Assembly (NCBI GenBank): GCA_021779935.1
Contig: JAJXZT010000003.1
Coordinates: 1 to 64,000 of the forward strand
DNA from: Acidobacteriota bacterium
GTDB lineage: Bacteria > Acidobacteriota > Terriglobia > Terriglobales > Acidobacteriaceae
DNA length: 64,000 bases
Direction: 5' to 3'
Both the position numbers and the translations under genes were made by a program. The notes beneath the pieces were generated by a model that was not told the origin of the DNA, did not search any database, and saw only the letters and a list, made by a program, of their open reading frames with translations. Shown in pieces: positions 1-8,860 of this stretch; position 1 is the first letter of the stretch; every line of letters starts with the position of its first letter.

Positions 1-1
1 A

Positions 2-709
2 AACCAGGTGCTCGAGTTGCGACGTCAGTTTCGTCCCGGCTATCAGATCGCGCGCCTGACCGAGCTCAGTCCGGCAACTGTCAGCAGAATCCTGCAGCGC
101 GCTCGTCTCAGCCGATGGCGGGATCTGCATCCGCGCCCGCCGGTGGTGCGCTACGAGCATCCCCATCCCGGAGATCTGCTCCACCTCGACATCAAGGGCC
201 TGCCGCAGTATCAGCAGGTCTCCATGCGCGGCGACGGTCGACGCCGTGGCTTGCGCCGACATCCCGGACGAAAGGCGCTGCATGTCGCCATCGATGACCA
301 CTCGCGCCTAGCCTTCTCCCAACTCCTCCCCGATCAGAAGACGGAGACCACACTCGGCTTCCTGCGAGACGCCATGGCTTTCTATGCCCAACACCACATC
401 ACCGTGCGCGCTCTGCTTACCGACAACGGCAGCAGCTATCGCTCCGACCGCTTTCGCCAGGAGTGCGCTCGTCTCGGCCTCAAACACCACCGTACCCGTC
501 CCTACACCCCGCGCACCAACGGCAAGGCGGAACGCTTCATCCAGACCGCCCTGCGCGAGTGGGTCTACGCTCAGCACTGGGACAACTCCGAGCAACGCGA
601 TGCGCAGCTGCCGGCATGGCTCAACTACTACAACCACACTCGCCCGCATGGTAGTCTCGGTTACGCGCCGCCCATCAGCCGTACCAAACCGGTGGGAACA
701 ACGTCTTGA
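2..709 (+). CDS. IS481-family transposase, 5' part cut by window edge
   Basis: The reading frame is open to the left window edge, so only the C-terminal 235 residues are present. A helix-turn-helix remnant (SPATVSRILQRARL) is followed by an rve-type integrase core. The three expected acidic residues lie in LLHLDIKGL, LLTDNGSSYRS and TNGKAERFIQT, and the C-terminal YNHTRPHGSLGYAPP motif is typical of IS481/IS3-like DDE transposases. The catalytic half looks intact. No terminal inverted repeat could be identified after the stop. The IS481 assignment rests on the family look of the core, not on element ends. Confidence 0.88.
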   Translation, partial: NQVLELRRQFRPGYQIARLTELSPATVSRILQRARLSRWRDLHPRPPVVRYEHPHPGDLLHLDIKGLPQYQQVSMRGDGRRRGLRRHPGRKALHVAIDDHSRLAFSQLLPDQKTETTLGFLRDAMAFYAQHHITVRALLTDNGSSYRSDRFRQECARLGLKHHRTRPYTPRTNGKAERFIQTALREWVYAQHWDNSEQRDAQLPAWLNYYNHTRPHGSLGYAPPISRTKPVGTTS

Positions 710-743
710 CCATCTACAGGCACCCACAGGCATCCGCGCCACA

Positions 744-803
744 CAAGCAAAAGTCAAAGTCAACTGCCCCACTCAAGCAAAAGCGGCTTGAATGGGCCAC
801 CCG
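744..803. repeat. Palindromic intergenic repeat (family B) with AAGCAAAAG tract
   Basis: This copy reads CCCCACTCAAGCAAAAG then CGGCTTGAATGGGCCACCC. The halves CAAGC and GCTTG pair inside an outer CCCCAC/GTGGGG-like frame. Related copies lie near 2342, 3802, 7732, 8949, 10272, 12517, 13649 and 63851. It fills the gap between the transposase and the DAHP synthase gene. Confidence 0.75.
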
Positions 804-855
804 AAATCCAGAAGGTCTCACCCGTTACAATGTTTCCATCATGGGTGTGAGGCGC

Positions 856-1908
856 ATGTCCTATCAAACAGATGATGTCCGGATTCAATGGACCAAGGTT
901 CTGCTGCCGCCGGCGTTCCTGGAGGAGGAGCTGCCGGCGAGCGAGGCGGTTTCCAACACGGTTCACCGGTTTCGCGGCGAAATCAGCGAGATTCTCCATG
1001 GGCGGGACCGGCGGTTGCTGGTGGTGGTGGGGCCGTGTTCGATTCACGACGTAACGGCCGCGCGCGAATATGCGGGGCGGCTGCGCGAGGCCATCACGGA
1101 GTTTGGCCGTGAACTGTGCATCGTGATGCGCGTGTATTTCGAGAAGCCGCGCACGACAATTGGATGGAAAGGGCTGATCAACGATCCGCACCTCGATGGG
1201 TCTTTCCAGATCAACGAAGGGCTGCGCATCGCGCGGCATCTGCTGGTGGACCTGGCGGAGATGGGAGTTCCGGCGGGCACGGAGTTCCTGGACATGATTA
1301 CGCCGCAATACCTGGCGGGGCTGGTGAGCTGGGGCGCGATTGGCGCAAGGACTACGGAGAGCCAGATTCACAGGGAACTGGTGTCGGGGCTGTCGTGTCC
1401 GGTGGGATTCAAGAACGGCACTTCGGGCAACGTGGGCATCGCGATTGAAGCGATTCTGTCGGCGGCGAATCCGCACACGTTTCTGGGCCACAGCAAGTAT
1501 GGGCAGTCGGCGATCTTTGCCACCTCGGGAAACCCGGAGTGTCACGTGATTCTGCGCGGGGGCCGCAAGGAGACGAATTACGACGCGGCAAGCGTGGCAC
1601 ACGTCTGCGAGTTGCTGGAACGCGCCGGACTGCGGCAGCAGGCGATGATCGATTGCAGCCATGCGAACAGTTCGAAAGACCACATGAGGCAGATCGAGGT
1701 TTGTCGCAATGTCATGCGGCAGATTGCGGAGGGCGACCAGCGCATCATTGGCGTGATGCTGGAAAGCAACCTGGTGGCAGGGGCACAAAAGTTGGCGCAG
1801 GGAAAAAAGCTCGTCTATGGACAGAGCATCACGGACGCATGCCTGGGGTGGGAAGAGAGTCGGGAACTGCTAAGAGAGCTGGCAGAGGCAGTGCGAAGAA
1901 GACGCTAG
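856..1908 (+). CDS. aroG: 3-deoxy-7-phosphoheptulonate synthase (DAHP synthase), AroG type
   Basis: This enzyme condenses phosphoenolpyruvate with erythrose 4-phosphate in the first step of the shikimate pathway. The 350-residue product matches the length of the E. coli AroF/G/H class. It carries GPCSIHD, RVYFEKPRTT, GWKGLINDPH, GARTTESQ and SHANSSK, which supply the substrate and metal ligands. The ATG at 856 is chosen because MSYQTDDVRIQW aligns with the start of E. coli AroG. An in-frame ATG at 841 is the alternative, and a TACAAT hexamer at 826-831 could be a -10 box. The TAG stop is immediately continued by a heptad repeat. Shikimate kinase lies 3.3 kb downstream but is not in the same operon. 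Confidence 0.95.
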   Translation: MSYQTDDVRIQWTKVLLPPAFLEEELPASEAVSNTVHRFRGEISEILHGRDRRLLVVVGPCSIHDVTAAREYAGRLREAITEFGRELCIVMRVYFEKPRTTIGWKGLINDPHLDGSFQINEGLRIARHLLVDLAEMGVPAGTEFLDMITPQYLAGLVSWGAIGARTTESQIHRELVSGLSCPVGFKNGTSGNVGIAIEAILSAANPHTFLGHSKYGQSAIFATSGNPECHVILRGGRKETNYDAASVAHVCELLERAGLRQQAMIDCSHANSSKDHMRQIEVCRNVMRQIAEGDQRIIGVMLESNLVAGAQKLAQGKKLVYGQSITDACLGWEESRELLRELAEAVRRRR

Positions 1909-1930
1909 GTACTGGGTACTAGGTGCCAGG
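1909..1930 (+). repeat. GGTACTA-type heptad repeat directly after aroG stop
   Basis: The tract reads GTACTGGGTACTAGGTGCCAGG, period 7. The aroG stop codon TAG is continuous with the first unit, which reads TAG-GTACTG. Sister tracts follow other genes at 3774, 6506, 7632, 13572 and 24163. Confidence 0.8.
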
Positions 1931-2089
1931 AAAGACAAAAGCAAGGATCAACGCAGAGGGATTTTCGAATTGCCGAATTGCCGGATTTTCGAATTGAAAA
2001 GCAAAGAATCGCCACGGATGAGCACGGATTCACACGGATGGATTGTGGGCGAAAGTCAAATGCAAGGATGAACGCAGAGGGCGCCGAGG

Positions 2090-2125
2090 AATTGTCGATT
2101 TACGATTGCTGATTGACGATTGGAA
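2090..2125. repeat. GATTnnn heptad repeat (family E), copy 1
   Basis: The tract is AATTGTC followed by GATTTAC, GATTGCT, GATTGAC and GATTGG. Nearly identical copies occur at 14878-14910 and, in the opposite orientation, at 63951-63984. Confidence 0.8.
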
Positions 2126-2341
2126 GGCGGAGGAGTTCTCACCACCGAGGCACGGAGACACAGAGGAAAAGCAGACTTGCATCGAGGATCAAGAGCATAG
2201 ATTGCAGATAGCCGAAGTCGAATACCCACCTAAGTAATGCCCCCGCAAAAATCCATTGCGAATCCCCCTCGTGCCTCTTCGTGCGCAATCGTCATCTAGG
2301 GGAATTGCGGGCCTTCTGATACATTGTGCGTTCGAAGGAAC

Positions 2342-2375
2342 TACCCCGCCCAAGCGGAGCTTGGACGGGGCACCC
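2342..2375. repeat. Family B palindromic repeat
   Basis: The arms are ACCCCGCCCAAGC and GCTTGGACGGGGCACCC around a short GGA centre. It lies 28 bp before the MFS gene start and resembles the copy at 7732-7767. Confidence 0.75.
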
Positions 2376-2402
2376 AAAAACAGATTGACAAGGGGTTCAA
2401 GC

Positions 2403-3773
2403 ATGGCGGATGCAAGTGCAGCAGTAGTGGAGCGGCCGAAACCGAGCAGGTTTTTCCGGTGGATGGTGCTGGTTTTTGTAAGCCTGGCGATGTTCGGCAA
2501 TTACTACGTTTACGACTGCATTGCGCCGGTGGCCGATTTGCTGTCGAAGCAACTGCATTTTACCGACGCCAACATCGGGCTGCTGCAGGGCATCTACAGC
2601 GTGCCCAACATCTTCATGGTGCTGATCGGCGGCATCATCGTGGACCGCATCGGCACGCGCAAGTCGATCTTCCTTTTCGGAGTGCTGTGCATGATCGGGG
2701 CGTTGATTCCGGCGTATCCCTACGGGCTCTCGCACGTGCTGCATGTCGATCTGCTATGGGTGATGGCCATCGGGCGGCTGGTGTTCGGACTGGGCGCGGA
2801 GTCGCTGATTGTAGCGGTGACGACGGCGGTGGCGAAGTGGTTCAAAGGCAAGGAGCTGAGCTTTGCGTTCGGCATCAACCTGATGATCGCGCGCTTCGGT
2901 TCGCTACTGGCACAGAACTCGCCAAGCTGGGCGAAATCGGCGTACGCAAGCTGGCACGGGCCGATGATGATCGCGGTGGTTTTCGGCACGTTCTGCATTA
3001 TCGGACCGCTGCTCTACTGGGGGATGGAAGCCTACGCGGAGAAACGCTACACGCTGGGGCAGGGTTCGACGGACAAGGTCGTATTCAAGGACATCTTTAA
3101 TTTCGGCACATCGTACTGGTACATCGTGGCGCTGTGTATCGTGTTCTACTCGGCGATCTTCCCGTTCGAAACCTTTGCATACAAATTCTTTATCGACGTG
3201 CATCACGCGACACGCGAAGCGGCCGGATTCCTGGTGGGGATGCTGACGTTCTTCACGATGATCGGAACGCCGCTGTTCGGGCTGTTCGCGGACAAGATTG
3301 GAAAGCGCGCGCTGCTGATGATGTTCGGATCGCTGGCGCTGATTCCGGTATACCTGATTATGGGGTACGTGCAATCGAGCAGCCATGTGGGGCTGCATGT
3401 GCCGTTCCTGGGGACTTTCCAACTGCCGTCGGTGCTGCTGGGAACGATGAGCATGATGGGATTCGCGTTCGCGCTGATTCCGGCAGTGATGTGGCCGTCG
3501 GTGGCATATATCGTGGACGAAAACAAGCTGGGCACGGCGTATGGGCTGATGACGATGATTCAGAACATCGGACTGGCCGGGTTCAACTTCCTGATTGGAT
3601 GGGAAAACGACCTGGCACACGCGAGCGGGACCAACCCCGGCGGGTACCACCTGGGCATGTGGACGTTCTCGATCCTGGGATTCCTGGGAATGACGTTCGC
3701 GTTCCTGCTGCGGCGGAGAGAGATGGGGCCGCATGGACACGGACTGGAGACGATTACGGCGAGCGGGAAATAG
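2403..3773 (+). CDS. MFS transporter, 12 predicted membrane segments
   Basis: The 456-residue protein has the hydrophobic pattern of a 12-helix major facilitator. The loop 2-3 signature GGIIVDRIGTRKS is present, with a related motif (GLFADKIGKR) between the two halves. The ATG at 2403 is preceded by AAGGGG about 7 bp upstream; longer frames run into repeat sequence and were rejected. Substrate cannot be told from sequence. The TAG stop is the first base triplet of a heptad repeat. It likely acts alone, since an ECF sigma gene follows only after a repeat tract. Confidence 0.88.
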   Translation: MADASAAVVERPKPSRFFRWMVLVFVSLAMFGNYYVYDCIAPVADLLSKQLHFTDANIGLLQGIYSVPNIFMVLIGGIIVDRIGTRKSIFLFGVLCMIGALIPAYPYGLSHVLHVDLLWVMAIGRLVFGLGAESLIVAVTTAVAKWFKGKELSFAFGINLMIARFGSLLAQNSPSWAKSAYASWHGPMMIAVVFGTFCIIGPLLYWGMEAYAEKRYTLGQGSTDKVVFKDIFNFGTSYWYIVALCIVFYSAIFPFETFAYKFFIDVHHATREAAGFLVGMLTFFTMIGTPLFGLFADKIGKRALLMMFGSLALIPVYLIMGYVQSSSHVGLHVPFLGTFQLPSVLLGTMSMMGFAFALIPAVMWPSVAYIVDENKLGTAYGLMTMIQNIGLAGFNFLIGWENDLAHASGTNPGGYHLGMWTFSILGFLGMTFAFLLRRREMGPHGHGLETITASGK

Positions 3774-3836
3774 GTATTGGGTACTAGGTGTTAGGTATTA
3801 GGAAAAGCAAAAGAGGCTTGAATGGGCACCCTCAAG
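3774..3836 (+). repeat. Heptad repeat plus family B fragment after MFS gene
   Basis: GTATTGG, GTACTAG, GTGTTAG and GTATTAGG units (3774-3802) run straight on from the MFS stop codon TAG. An AAAGCAAAAGAGGCTTGAATGGGCACCC element follows. The heptad-GGAAAAGCAAA order recurs at 6506, 7632 and 13572. Confidence 0.8.
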
Positions 3837-3961
3837 ATGGGGCATCCGGCACCTTTGGAATTTCCGTATGGACAACAGCGGGCGGAAAAGCGGCATCGAA
3901 CGAACGTAGCAGGGCAAAGAAAGCGAACTTGACACAGGCGAAGACAAAAGAAGCCTCGGGG

Positions 3962-4540
3962 ATGACGGAAGCCGAGGCGATTGAAAAAGCGAAGGCGGGC
4001 GATGCGGAGGCGTTTGAAACGCTCTACGGCCTGCACAAGCGGCGTGTGTATTCGCTGTGCCTGCGGATGACGGGCAACGTGGCGGAGGCGGAAGACCTTA
4101 CACAGGAAGCCTTTCTGCAACTCTACCGGAAGATTGCGACGTTCCGAGGCGAGTCGGCGTTTTCGACGTGGCTGCACAGGCTGTCGGTGAACGTGGTGCT
4201 GATGCATCTGCGGAAGAAGTCGCTGCCGGAAGTTTCTCTGCAGGAGACGCTGGACCCGCAGGATGAAGACGGGCCAACGAAAGAGTTTGGCGCGAAAGAC
4301 CTGGCACTGGCGGGATCAATCGACAGGGTGAACCTGGAACGGGCGATCAGCGGACTGCCGCCGGGGTACCGCGTGATCTTCGTGCTGCACGACATAGAAG
4401 GATATGAGCACAACGAGATCGCGGAGATGATGAAGTGCTCGATTGGCAACAGTAAGTCGCAACTGCACAAGGCAAGGCTGAAGCTGCGCGGAGTGCTGAA
4501 AACGAACCGGACGGAACACAAAGTCCGGCACCAGGAATAA
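3962..4540 (+). CDS. ECF-type RNA polymerase sigma factor
   Basis: The 192-residue protein has sigma region 2 (AEAEDLTQEAFLQLYRKI, about residues 40-60) and region 4 (PPGYRVIFVLHDIEGYEHNEIAEMM, about residues 130-155), with a recognition helix after it. There is no region 1 or 3, so it is an ECF/group 4 factor that directs RNA polymerase to a dedicated regulon. ATG 3962 begins MTEAEAIEKAKAGDAEAF, the normal start of these proteins; the upstream in-frame codons are repeat-derived. The gene 91 bp downstream encodes a zinc-binding anti-sigma-like protein, so the two probably form a regulatory pair. Confidence 0.92.
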   Translation: MTEAEAIEKAKAGDAEAFETLYGLHKRRVYSLCLRMTGNVAEAEDLTQEAFLQLYRKIATFRGESAFSTWLHRLSVNVVLMHLRKKSLPEVSLQETLDPQDEDGPTKEFGAKDLALAGSIDRVNLERAISGLPPGYRVIFVLHDIEGYEHNEIAEMMKCSIGNSKSQLHKARLKLRGVLKTNRTEHKVRHQE

Positions 4541-4631
4541 CGAGAGCCACGCAAGAAGGTGGCCGGAGAAGCAAAGGCAATGGGGCGATTGGGGATTGGG
4601 AAGAGAGAAGAGCGCCCCGGGGAGAAAAACA

Positions 4632-4958
4632 ATGACGTGCGTTGAATTCCAGCGGGTCCTGCCATTCATTATCGAGACGGGCGGAAACGCGGAAGAAGAA
4701 AGCCACCTGCAGACGTGCGCGATCTGCAAAGACCTGGTGGAAGACCTGCGGTATATCGCGGACCAGGCAAAACTGCTGGTTCCGATGGAAGATCCAAACC
4801 CGCGCGTGTGGGAAGAAATTCAGAAGTCAGTGGAACAGGAAGGGCTGGTGAAAACGGGAACGTTACGCAAAGGGCTCCCGGGACGAAGCAGCCTGCTGTG
4901 GCTGGTTCCGATGGCGGCAGCGCTGGTGACAACGGCGATGCACTTCGGGCTGGAATAA
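4632..4958 (+). CDS. Probable anti-sigma factor, HxxxCxxC zinc motif plus membrane helix
   Basis: The 108-residue protein has an N-terminal His-Leu-Gln-Thr-Cys-Ala-Ile-Cys motif (HxxxCxxC), as in zinc-associated anti-sigma domains, and one hydrophobic C-terminal segment (LLWLVPMAAALVTTAM) likely to anchor it in the inner membrane. The start at 4632 has GGGGAGA 6-7 bp upstream. It probably sequesters the preceding ECF factor until a signal is sensed. Partnership is inferred from adjacency. Confidence 0.8.
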   Translation: MTCVEFQRVLPFIIETGGNAEEESHLQTCAICKDLVEDLRYIADQAKLLVPMEDPNPRVWEEIQKSVEQEGLVKTGTLRKGLPGRSSLLWLVPMAAALVTTAMHFGLE

Positions 4959-5040
4959 AGCGAGGGTTTGCGAAGAAAGTTTTTCCTTCAAGAGAGAAAC
5001 GGAGTGGCCCGCGCCGAGCGGGATTCCGTCTGCAGACAAA

Positions 5041-5072
5041 GGGGGTGCTGGCTAAACAGGCACCCCCTTCCC
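5041..5072 (+). terminator. Hairpin after anti-sigma gene
   Basis: An 8-bp perfect stem, GGGGGTGC (5041-5048) with GCACCCCC (5060-5067), is followed by a pyrimidine-rich TTCCCTTT. It lies 82 bp after the anti-sigma stop and is a plausible weak intrinsic terminator. Confidence 0.5.
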
Positions 5073-5192
5073 TTTCGTGCCAGCATGGCCGTTTGCGGAA
5101 TGGTAGAATCCGCGCAGAAAGCAATCATTCCGCTGGTTTGCGAGGCCATGCGCCCGCCGGAGAACGAGGACCGCGCCGTCGAAGTGCCAACG

Positions 5193-5729
5193 ATGAACGA
5201 ACAACCGAAAGCGCGCCTGGTGTTCCTGGTGGGATTCATGGGCGCGGGCAAGACGAGCGTGGGACGCGAGGCGGCAAGAGTGCTCGGATGGCCGTTCGTG
5301 GACCTGGACGACGAAGTGGAAGCGGCGGCGGGATGCAGCGTTGCGGAAATCTTCCACGAAAAAGGCGAAGCGGAGTTCCGAAAACTGGAACACGAGGCAC
5401 TGCGGCAGCTGATCGAGAAGACGAACGGAGCGGCGGTCATCGCGCTAGGCGGCGGAGCGTTCGTGCAGGAGGCCAACGCGGTGCTGATCCGCGAGGCGGA
5501 CGGTATATCGATATTACTCGATGCTCCGGTGGAGGAGCTGCGGAGACGCTGCAAGGAAGCGGGACGGGAGCGTCCACTGGCGAGCGACGAAGAACGCTTC
5601 CGCAGGTTGTACGAGGAAAGGCTGCCGGCATACGCAACGGCGGATGAGAAGATTTCGACCGCGGGCAGAAACGTGCCGACGGTCGCAAAAGCAGTACGCC
5701 GCGCGATCATGGCGCGGCAAAAACATTAG
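5193..5729 (+). CDS. aroK: Shikimate kinase
   Basis: This enzyme phosphorylates shikimate with ATP at its 3-hydroxyl in aromatic amino acid synthesis. The 178-residue protein has the P-loop GFMGAGKTSVG, the shikimate-binding DLDDEVE, the RKLEHEAL segment and the GGGAF loop, all in the expected order. ATG 5193 gives the normal family length; in-frame ATGs at 5148 and 5085 would add unconserved residues. Its stop lies 29 bp before an exported-protein gene, so the two may be co-transcribed. Confidence 0.94.
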   Translation: MNEQPKARLVFLVGFMGAGKTSVGREAARVLGWPFVDLDDEVEAAAGCSVAEIFHEKGEAEFRKLEHEALRQLIEKTNGAAVIALGGGAFVQEANAVLIREADGISILLDAPVEELRRRCKEAGRERPLASDEERFRRLYEERLPAYATADEKISTAGRNVPTVAKAVRRAIMARQKH

Positions 5730-5758
5730 CTCCGAAGAGGAGCAGGCGCGGAGGCAAT

Positions 5759-6502
5759 GTGACGAAGAAGCGGATATCGGCGGCGTTGGGAGCGGTGCTG
5801 GCGGTGACGGCACTGGCGGGAAGTGCATTCGCTCGTCACGCGGAAGACAAGAACGGGAAGGTCGTGGACTCGGGGTCGTTCGGCGTGTACGTCTCGGGAA
5901 AGCGCGTGGCGACGGAGACGTTCACGATCAAGCAATTCGCTGATTCGAGCCTGACGACGTCGAAGTTCGAGATGAACGACGGGAACACGAAGCGAGTCCA
6001 GAGCTACGTGATGAAGCTGGCGTCGAACGGAAACCTGATCAGCTACGTGTGGAAGGAAGAGTCCCCGGAAAAAGCCGAGGCGGTGGTGGAACCGCAGGAC
6101 CAGTTCCTGAACGAGCACATCACGACGCCGGACGGCAAGACACATGACCAGCCATTCCTGATGTCGGCGTCAACGGTGATCCTGGACGACTACTTCTTCT
6201 CACAGCGGGAGATTCTGCTGTGGAGATACATTGCAACCCAGTGCCAGCGCAAGCCGGGGCAGACGGAGTGCACACTGCCAAAGGCAGACTTCGGAATAGT
6301 GATTCCGAGACAGCACGTTTCTTCGATGGTGTCCGTGGAGTACGTGGGGCCGGAGCAGTTGGAAATCCATGGCGTACTGGAAAACCTGCGACACTTCAAG
6401 ATGCAGCCCCAAGGTCCGTCGTGGGACCTGTGGTTCGATAACCAGCAAAGACTGGTGCGAGTGTCGATCCCGGAGACGAATACGGAAGTGGTGAGGGATT
6501 AG
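5759..6502 (+). CDS. Exported protein of unknown function
   Basis: The start is GTG at 5759 with GGAGG about 4 bp upstream. The 247-residue product opens with a clear Sec signal (KKRISAALGAVLAVTALAGSAFA, cleavage likely after SAFA). The mature part is a soluble beta-rich sequence with no catalytic motif I recognise, and has two Cys (CQRKPGQTEC) that could form a disulfide. It probably lies in the periplasm. It sits 29 bp after aroK. The stop codon TAG is followed within a few bases by a long heptad repeat. Confidence 0.75.
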   Translation: MTKKRISAALGAVLAVTALAGSAFARHAEDKNGKVVDSGSFGVYVSGKRVATETFTIKQFADSSLTTSKFEMNDGNTKRVQSYVMKLASNGNLISYVWKEESPEKAEAVVEPQDQFLNEHITTPDGKTHDQPFLMSASTVILDDYFFSQREILLWRYIATQCQRKPGQTECTLPKADFGIVIPRQHVSSMVSVEYVGPEQLEIHGVLENLRHFKMQPQGPSWDLWFDNQQRLVRVSIPETNTEVVRD

Positions 6503-6505
6503 GAA

Positions 6506-6556
6506 GGTGTTAGGTGCTGGGTATTAGGTATTAGGTATTAGGTATTAGGTATTAGG
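6506..6556 (+). repeat. Seven-unit heptad repeat, last five units identical GGTATTA
   Basis: Units run GGTGTTA, GGTGCTG, then GGTATTA five times (6520-6554), ending GGAAAAGCAA. This is the most regular copy of the heptad family and starts 4 bp after a stop codon. Confidence 0.95.
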
Positions 6557-6602
6557 AAAAGCAACGGCAAAAGCAGCTACCCAGTTTTGAGAATCCTGCA
6601 AG

Positions 6603-7604
6603 ATGACAGATCATAATCACCGGTCGGACATACTGTTTGCGGCGATGGTCATCGTGCTGATGGCGGCGGCCTGGTATGTGCGCGATGTGCTGCTACTGGT
6701 CTACGTGGCGGCGCTGTTCGCGGTGGTTTTGGGGCCGGCGGTGAGCGCGATCCGCAGGGTGAAGATCAGACGGTGGCGGCCATCGAGAGGCTTCGCCGTG
6801 CTGACGATTATGCTGGGCGTGCTGCTGGGGGTGGGACTGCTGGTGCTGTTCATCGCGCCGCCCATCGTGCGCGACATACAAGCCTTCTCCAAAGACCTGC
6901 CAGGAAAGTTGCAACGGCTGCAGGAGCACTTCCGGAGCCTGCCGCTGGCCGGCCGATTCAATCCATACGAATTGCAGAACTACGCGACGGGAGCGGTGGG
7001 CGGCGCGATGGGGCTGTTCCGCGGGATCGCAGGCGGCGTTTTCGGGTTCGTGAGCTTCGTGGTGCTGCTGGCCTATTTCATCATCGACGGCGAACGGGCC
7101 TTCTACTGGAGCCTGATGTTGGTTCCAGAAGCGGGACGTGAGCGGTTGCAGCGGACGCTGGAGCGGGCGGAAGGCCGGGTGAGCAAGTGGCTGCTGGGAC
7201 AACTGGCACTGATGGCGCTGCTGGGAACGGCCAGCGGAATTACCTTCGGATTGCTGCACGTAAAGTACGCATTCGCGCTCGGCGTCTTTGCCGGACTGGC
7301 GAACATCATTCCCATCATCGGGCCGATCCTCTCGGCCGTGCTGGCTACATCGGTCGCCGCCTTCGACTCGTGGACAAAAGCCGGGGCAGTCATCGTCTTC
7401 TACACCGTCTATCAACAGCTCGAAAACGCCTTCCTGACGCCAAAGATCATGAAGTCCACGGTGAACCTGCCGGCATTGACGGTGATCATCGCACTGGCAA
7501 TCGGCGGAACACTGGCGGGCGTGGCCGGAGCGCTGGTGGCAGTGCCAACAGCAGCGCTGATTGCGGTGCTGGTGGATGAGTATGTGGTGAAAGAAAGCTC
7601 TTAG
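6603..7604 (+). CDS. AI-2E family (PerM/YdiK-like) membrane protein
   Basis: The 333-residue protein has about eight hydrophobic segments in the arrangement of the AI-2 exporter/PerM superfamily. There are two helices at the N terminus, a central amphipathic region (PPIVRDIQAFSKDLPGKL), and the conserved block KYAFALGVFAGLANIIPIIGPILS near residues 220-243. It sits in the inner membrane; transport substrates in this family are varied and mostly unknown. It is monocistronic between repeat tracts. Confidence 0.88.
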   Translation: MTDHNHRSDILFAAMVIVLMAAAWYVRDVLLLVYVAALFAVVLGPAVSAIRRVKIRRWRPSRGFAVLTIMLGVLLGVGLLVLFIAPPIVRDIQAFSKDLPGKLQRLQEHFRSLPLAGRFNPYELQNYATGAVGGAMGLFRGIAGGVFGFVSFVVLLAYFIIDGERAFYWSLMLVPEAGRERLQRTLERAEGRVSKWLLGQLALMALLGTASGITFGLLHVKYAFALGVFAGLANIIPIIGPILSAVLATSVAAFDSWTKAGAVIVFYTVYQQLENAFLTPKIMKSTVNLPALTVIIALAIGGTLAGVAGALVAVPTAALIAVLVDEYVVKESS

Positions 7605-7813
7605 CAATTAGCTGTTGGCAATTAGCAAGCCAGGCGCCAGGTGCTGTGTATTAGGTATTAGGAAAAGCAAAGGCAAAGACGGATAGCGGCTAAAGCTACT
7701 AGCTGCTGAGCCAGATCAAAAGCAAAGTCAAATACCCCACCCAAGCGGAGCTTGGATGGGGCACCCGGCTGCTAAGCTACTAAGCCCGATAAAAGCACAG
7801 TCAAATACCCCAC
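7605..7813. repeat. Repeat-filled gap between convergent genes
   Basis: The gap contains an ATTAGCTGTTGGCAATTAGC tract (from 7605), heptads (7632-7662), a GCTAAAGCTACTAGCTGCTGAGCC octad tract (about 7688-7712), a family B palindrome (7732-7767) and a second GCTGCTAAGCTACTAAGC tract (7768-7790). No gene or strong terminator is seen. Confidence 0.75.
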
Positions 7814-8860
7814 TCAGACTGAAGGGATGTTGGCGGGCGTGAGGCGCGAGAGAGCTCCATTCTCGATCTTGACGTTGCGCAGGAATTCGGCGGCCTTCTC
7901 GGGCAGCACCACGTTGATGAACATTCCTGAGCCGAGTTCGAAGCCGGCGACGCGGGTCAGTCGCGGAATCACACTCAAATACCAGTGATAGTAGGGTGCG
8001 TTGCGGCTCTCCTTGGGAGCGGAGCGGATGGTGAAGTTGTAGTCGGGATCGTCGAGCCCGAGGTAGAGCTTGGCGAGCAAGGTCCGCAAGGTGTAGCCGA
8101 GGTCGGTGAGTTCGTCGTCGGTAACATCTCCAAAACAGGCAAGGTGACGGCGCGGATAGATGTGGGTGCTGAACGGCGTGGGCGAGGCGTAGGACTCAAG
8201 GGCAACAAAGTGGTCGGTGGCAAGCACGATGCGCGCGCCGTCGATGAGCTCCTCCTTGATGGCCTCGCAGAAGATGCACTCGCCATATTCATCGTAGTGA
8301 CGCAGCGACTCATACATGCGCTCGCGCACCTGGTGGGAGATGACGGGCGTGGCGATCAACTGCGAATGCGGATGCTCAAGGCTGGTGCCGGCGCCGACAC
8401 CGTGGTTCTTGAAGAGCGTGACGTGGACGACGCGCGGATCTTCGCAGGCAGAGCGATAACGCTCGCGGTAGACGCGCATGACGTCCGTGACCTGGTGGTC
8501 GCCAAGCTGCGCCAGGTTGAGATCGTGGTCGGGCGTTTCAACAATCACCTCGTGAATGCCAACTCCGTTCAGAGTGCGCCGGGAACGCTCGATTTTGCGC
8601 GTGGGCTCACCTTCAAAAGAGAGCGCGGCGAACTTGTTGGGAATGACGCGCACACTCCACTTCCCCGGTTCGTAGGCCAGACGGCTGAGCTCGGGCGGAG
8701 CAAGGTGCTCGTTGCCCGGACAGAAGGGACAACTGGGCGAGTAACGTGGCAGTTCGTGCTTGTCGCCGCGCTTGACGCGCAGTTCTTCCGGCCGCTTGGC
8801 GCGCTCGGTGGCAATGATGACCCATTCCTTGGTGAAGGGATTCTGACGGAGTTCAGGCAT
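7814..8860 (-). CDS. galT: Galactose-1-phosphate uridylyltransferase
   Basis: This Leloir-pathway enzyme exchanges UMP between UDP-glucose and galactose 1-phosphate. The 348-residue protein shows the catalytic HPHSQ motif, with the nucleophilic His as the second H. Zinc ligand pairs are CPFC near residue 40 and CIFC near residue 195, and NHGVGAGTSLEHPH is in the expected place. The ATG at 8860 is preceded by GAGGTG at 4-5 bp. A longer frame to 9124 has no conserved sequence. No other galactose gene is adjacent. Confidence 0.94.
   Translation of the reverse strand: MPELRQNPFTKEWVIIATERAKRPEELRVKRGDKHELPRYSPSCPFCPGNEHLAPPELSRLAYEPGKWSVRVIPNKFAALSFEGEPTRKIERSRRTLNGVGIHEVIVETPDHDLNLAQLGDHQVTDVMRVYRERYRSACEDPRVVHVTLFKNHGVGAGTSLEHPHSQLIATPVISHQVRERMYESLRHYDEYGECIFCEAIKEELIDGARIVLATDHFVALESYASPTPFSTHIYPRRHLACFGDVTDDELTDLGYTLRTLLAKLYLGLDDPDYNFTIRSAPKESRNAPYYHWYLSVIPRLTRVAGFELGSGMFINVVLPEKAAEFLRNVKIENGALSRLTPANIPSV

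Larger units (their letters stand above)
1909..2402. other. Gene-free stretch filled with several repeat families
   Basis: These 494 bases hold no convincing gene. In order they contain heptads of the GGTACTA type (1909-1930), a GAATTGCC/GGATTTTC octad tract (about 1959-1998), a CACGGATnnnn tract (about 2005-2042), a GATTnnn heptad tract (2090-2125), a CACCGAGGCACGGAGACACAGAGG tract (about 2138-2166) and a family B palindrome (2342-2375). A 64-codon ORF at 2043-2237 is made only of repeat sequence and is not called. Confidence 0.8.

Noticed and set aside
2043-2237. 64-codon ORF in the gap before the MFS gene
   Set aside because: It lies wholly within repeat tracts and its protein has no structure beyond the repeats.
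6506-6556. Heptad arrays as a CRISPR array
   Set aside because: The units are 7 bp and contiguous with no spacers, and no cas gene is present.
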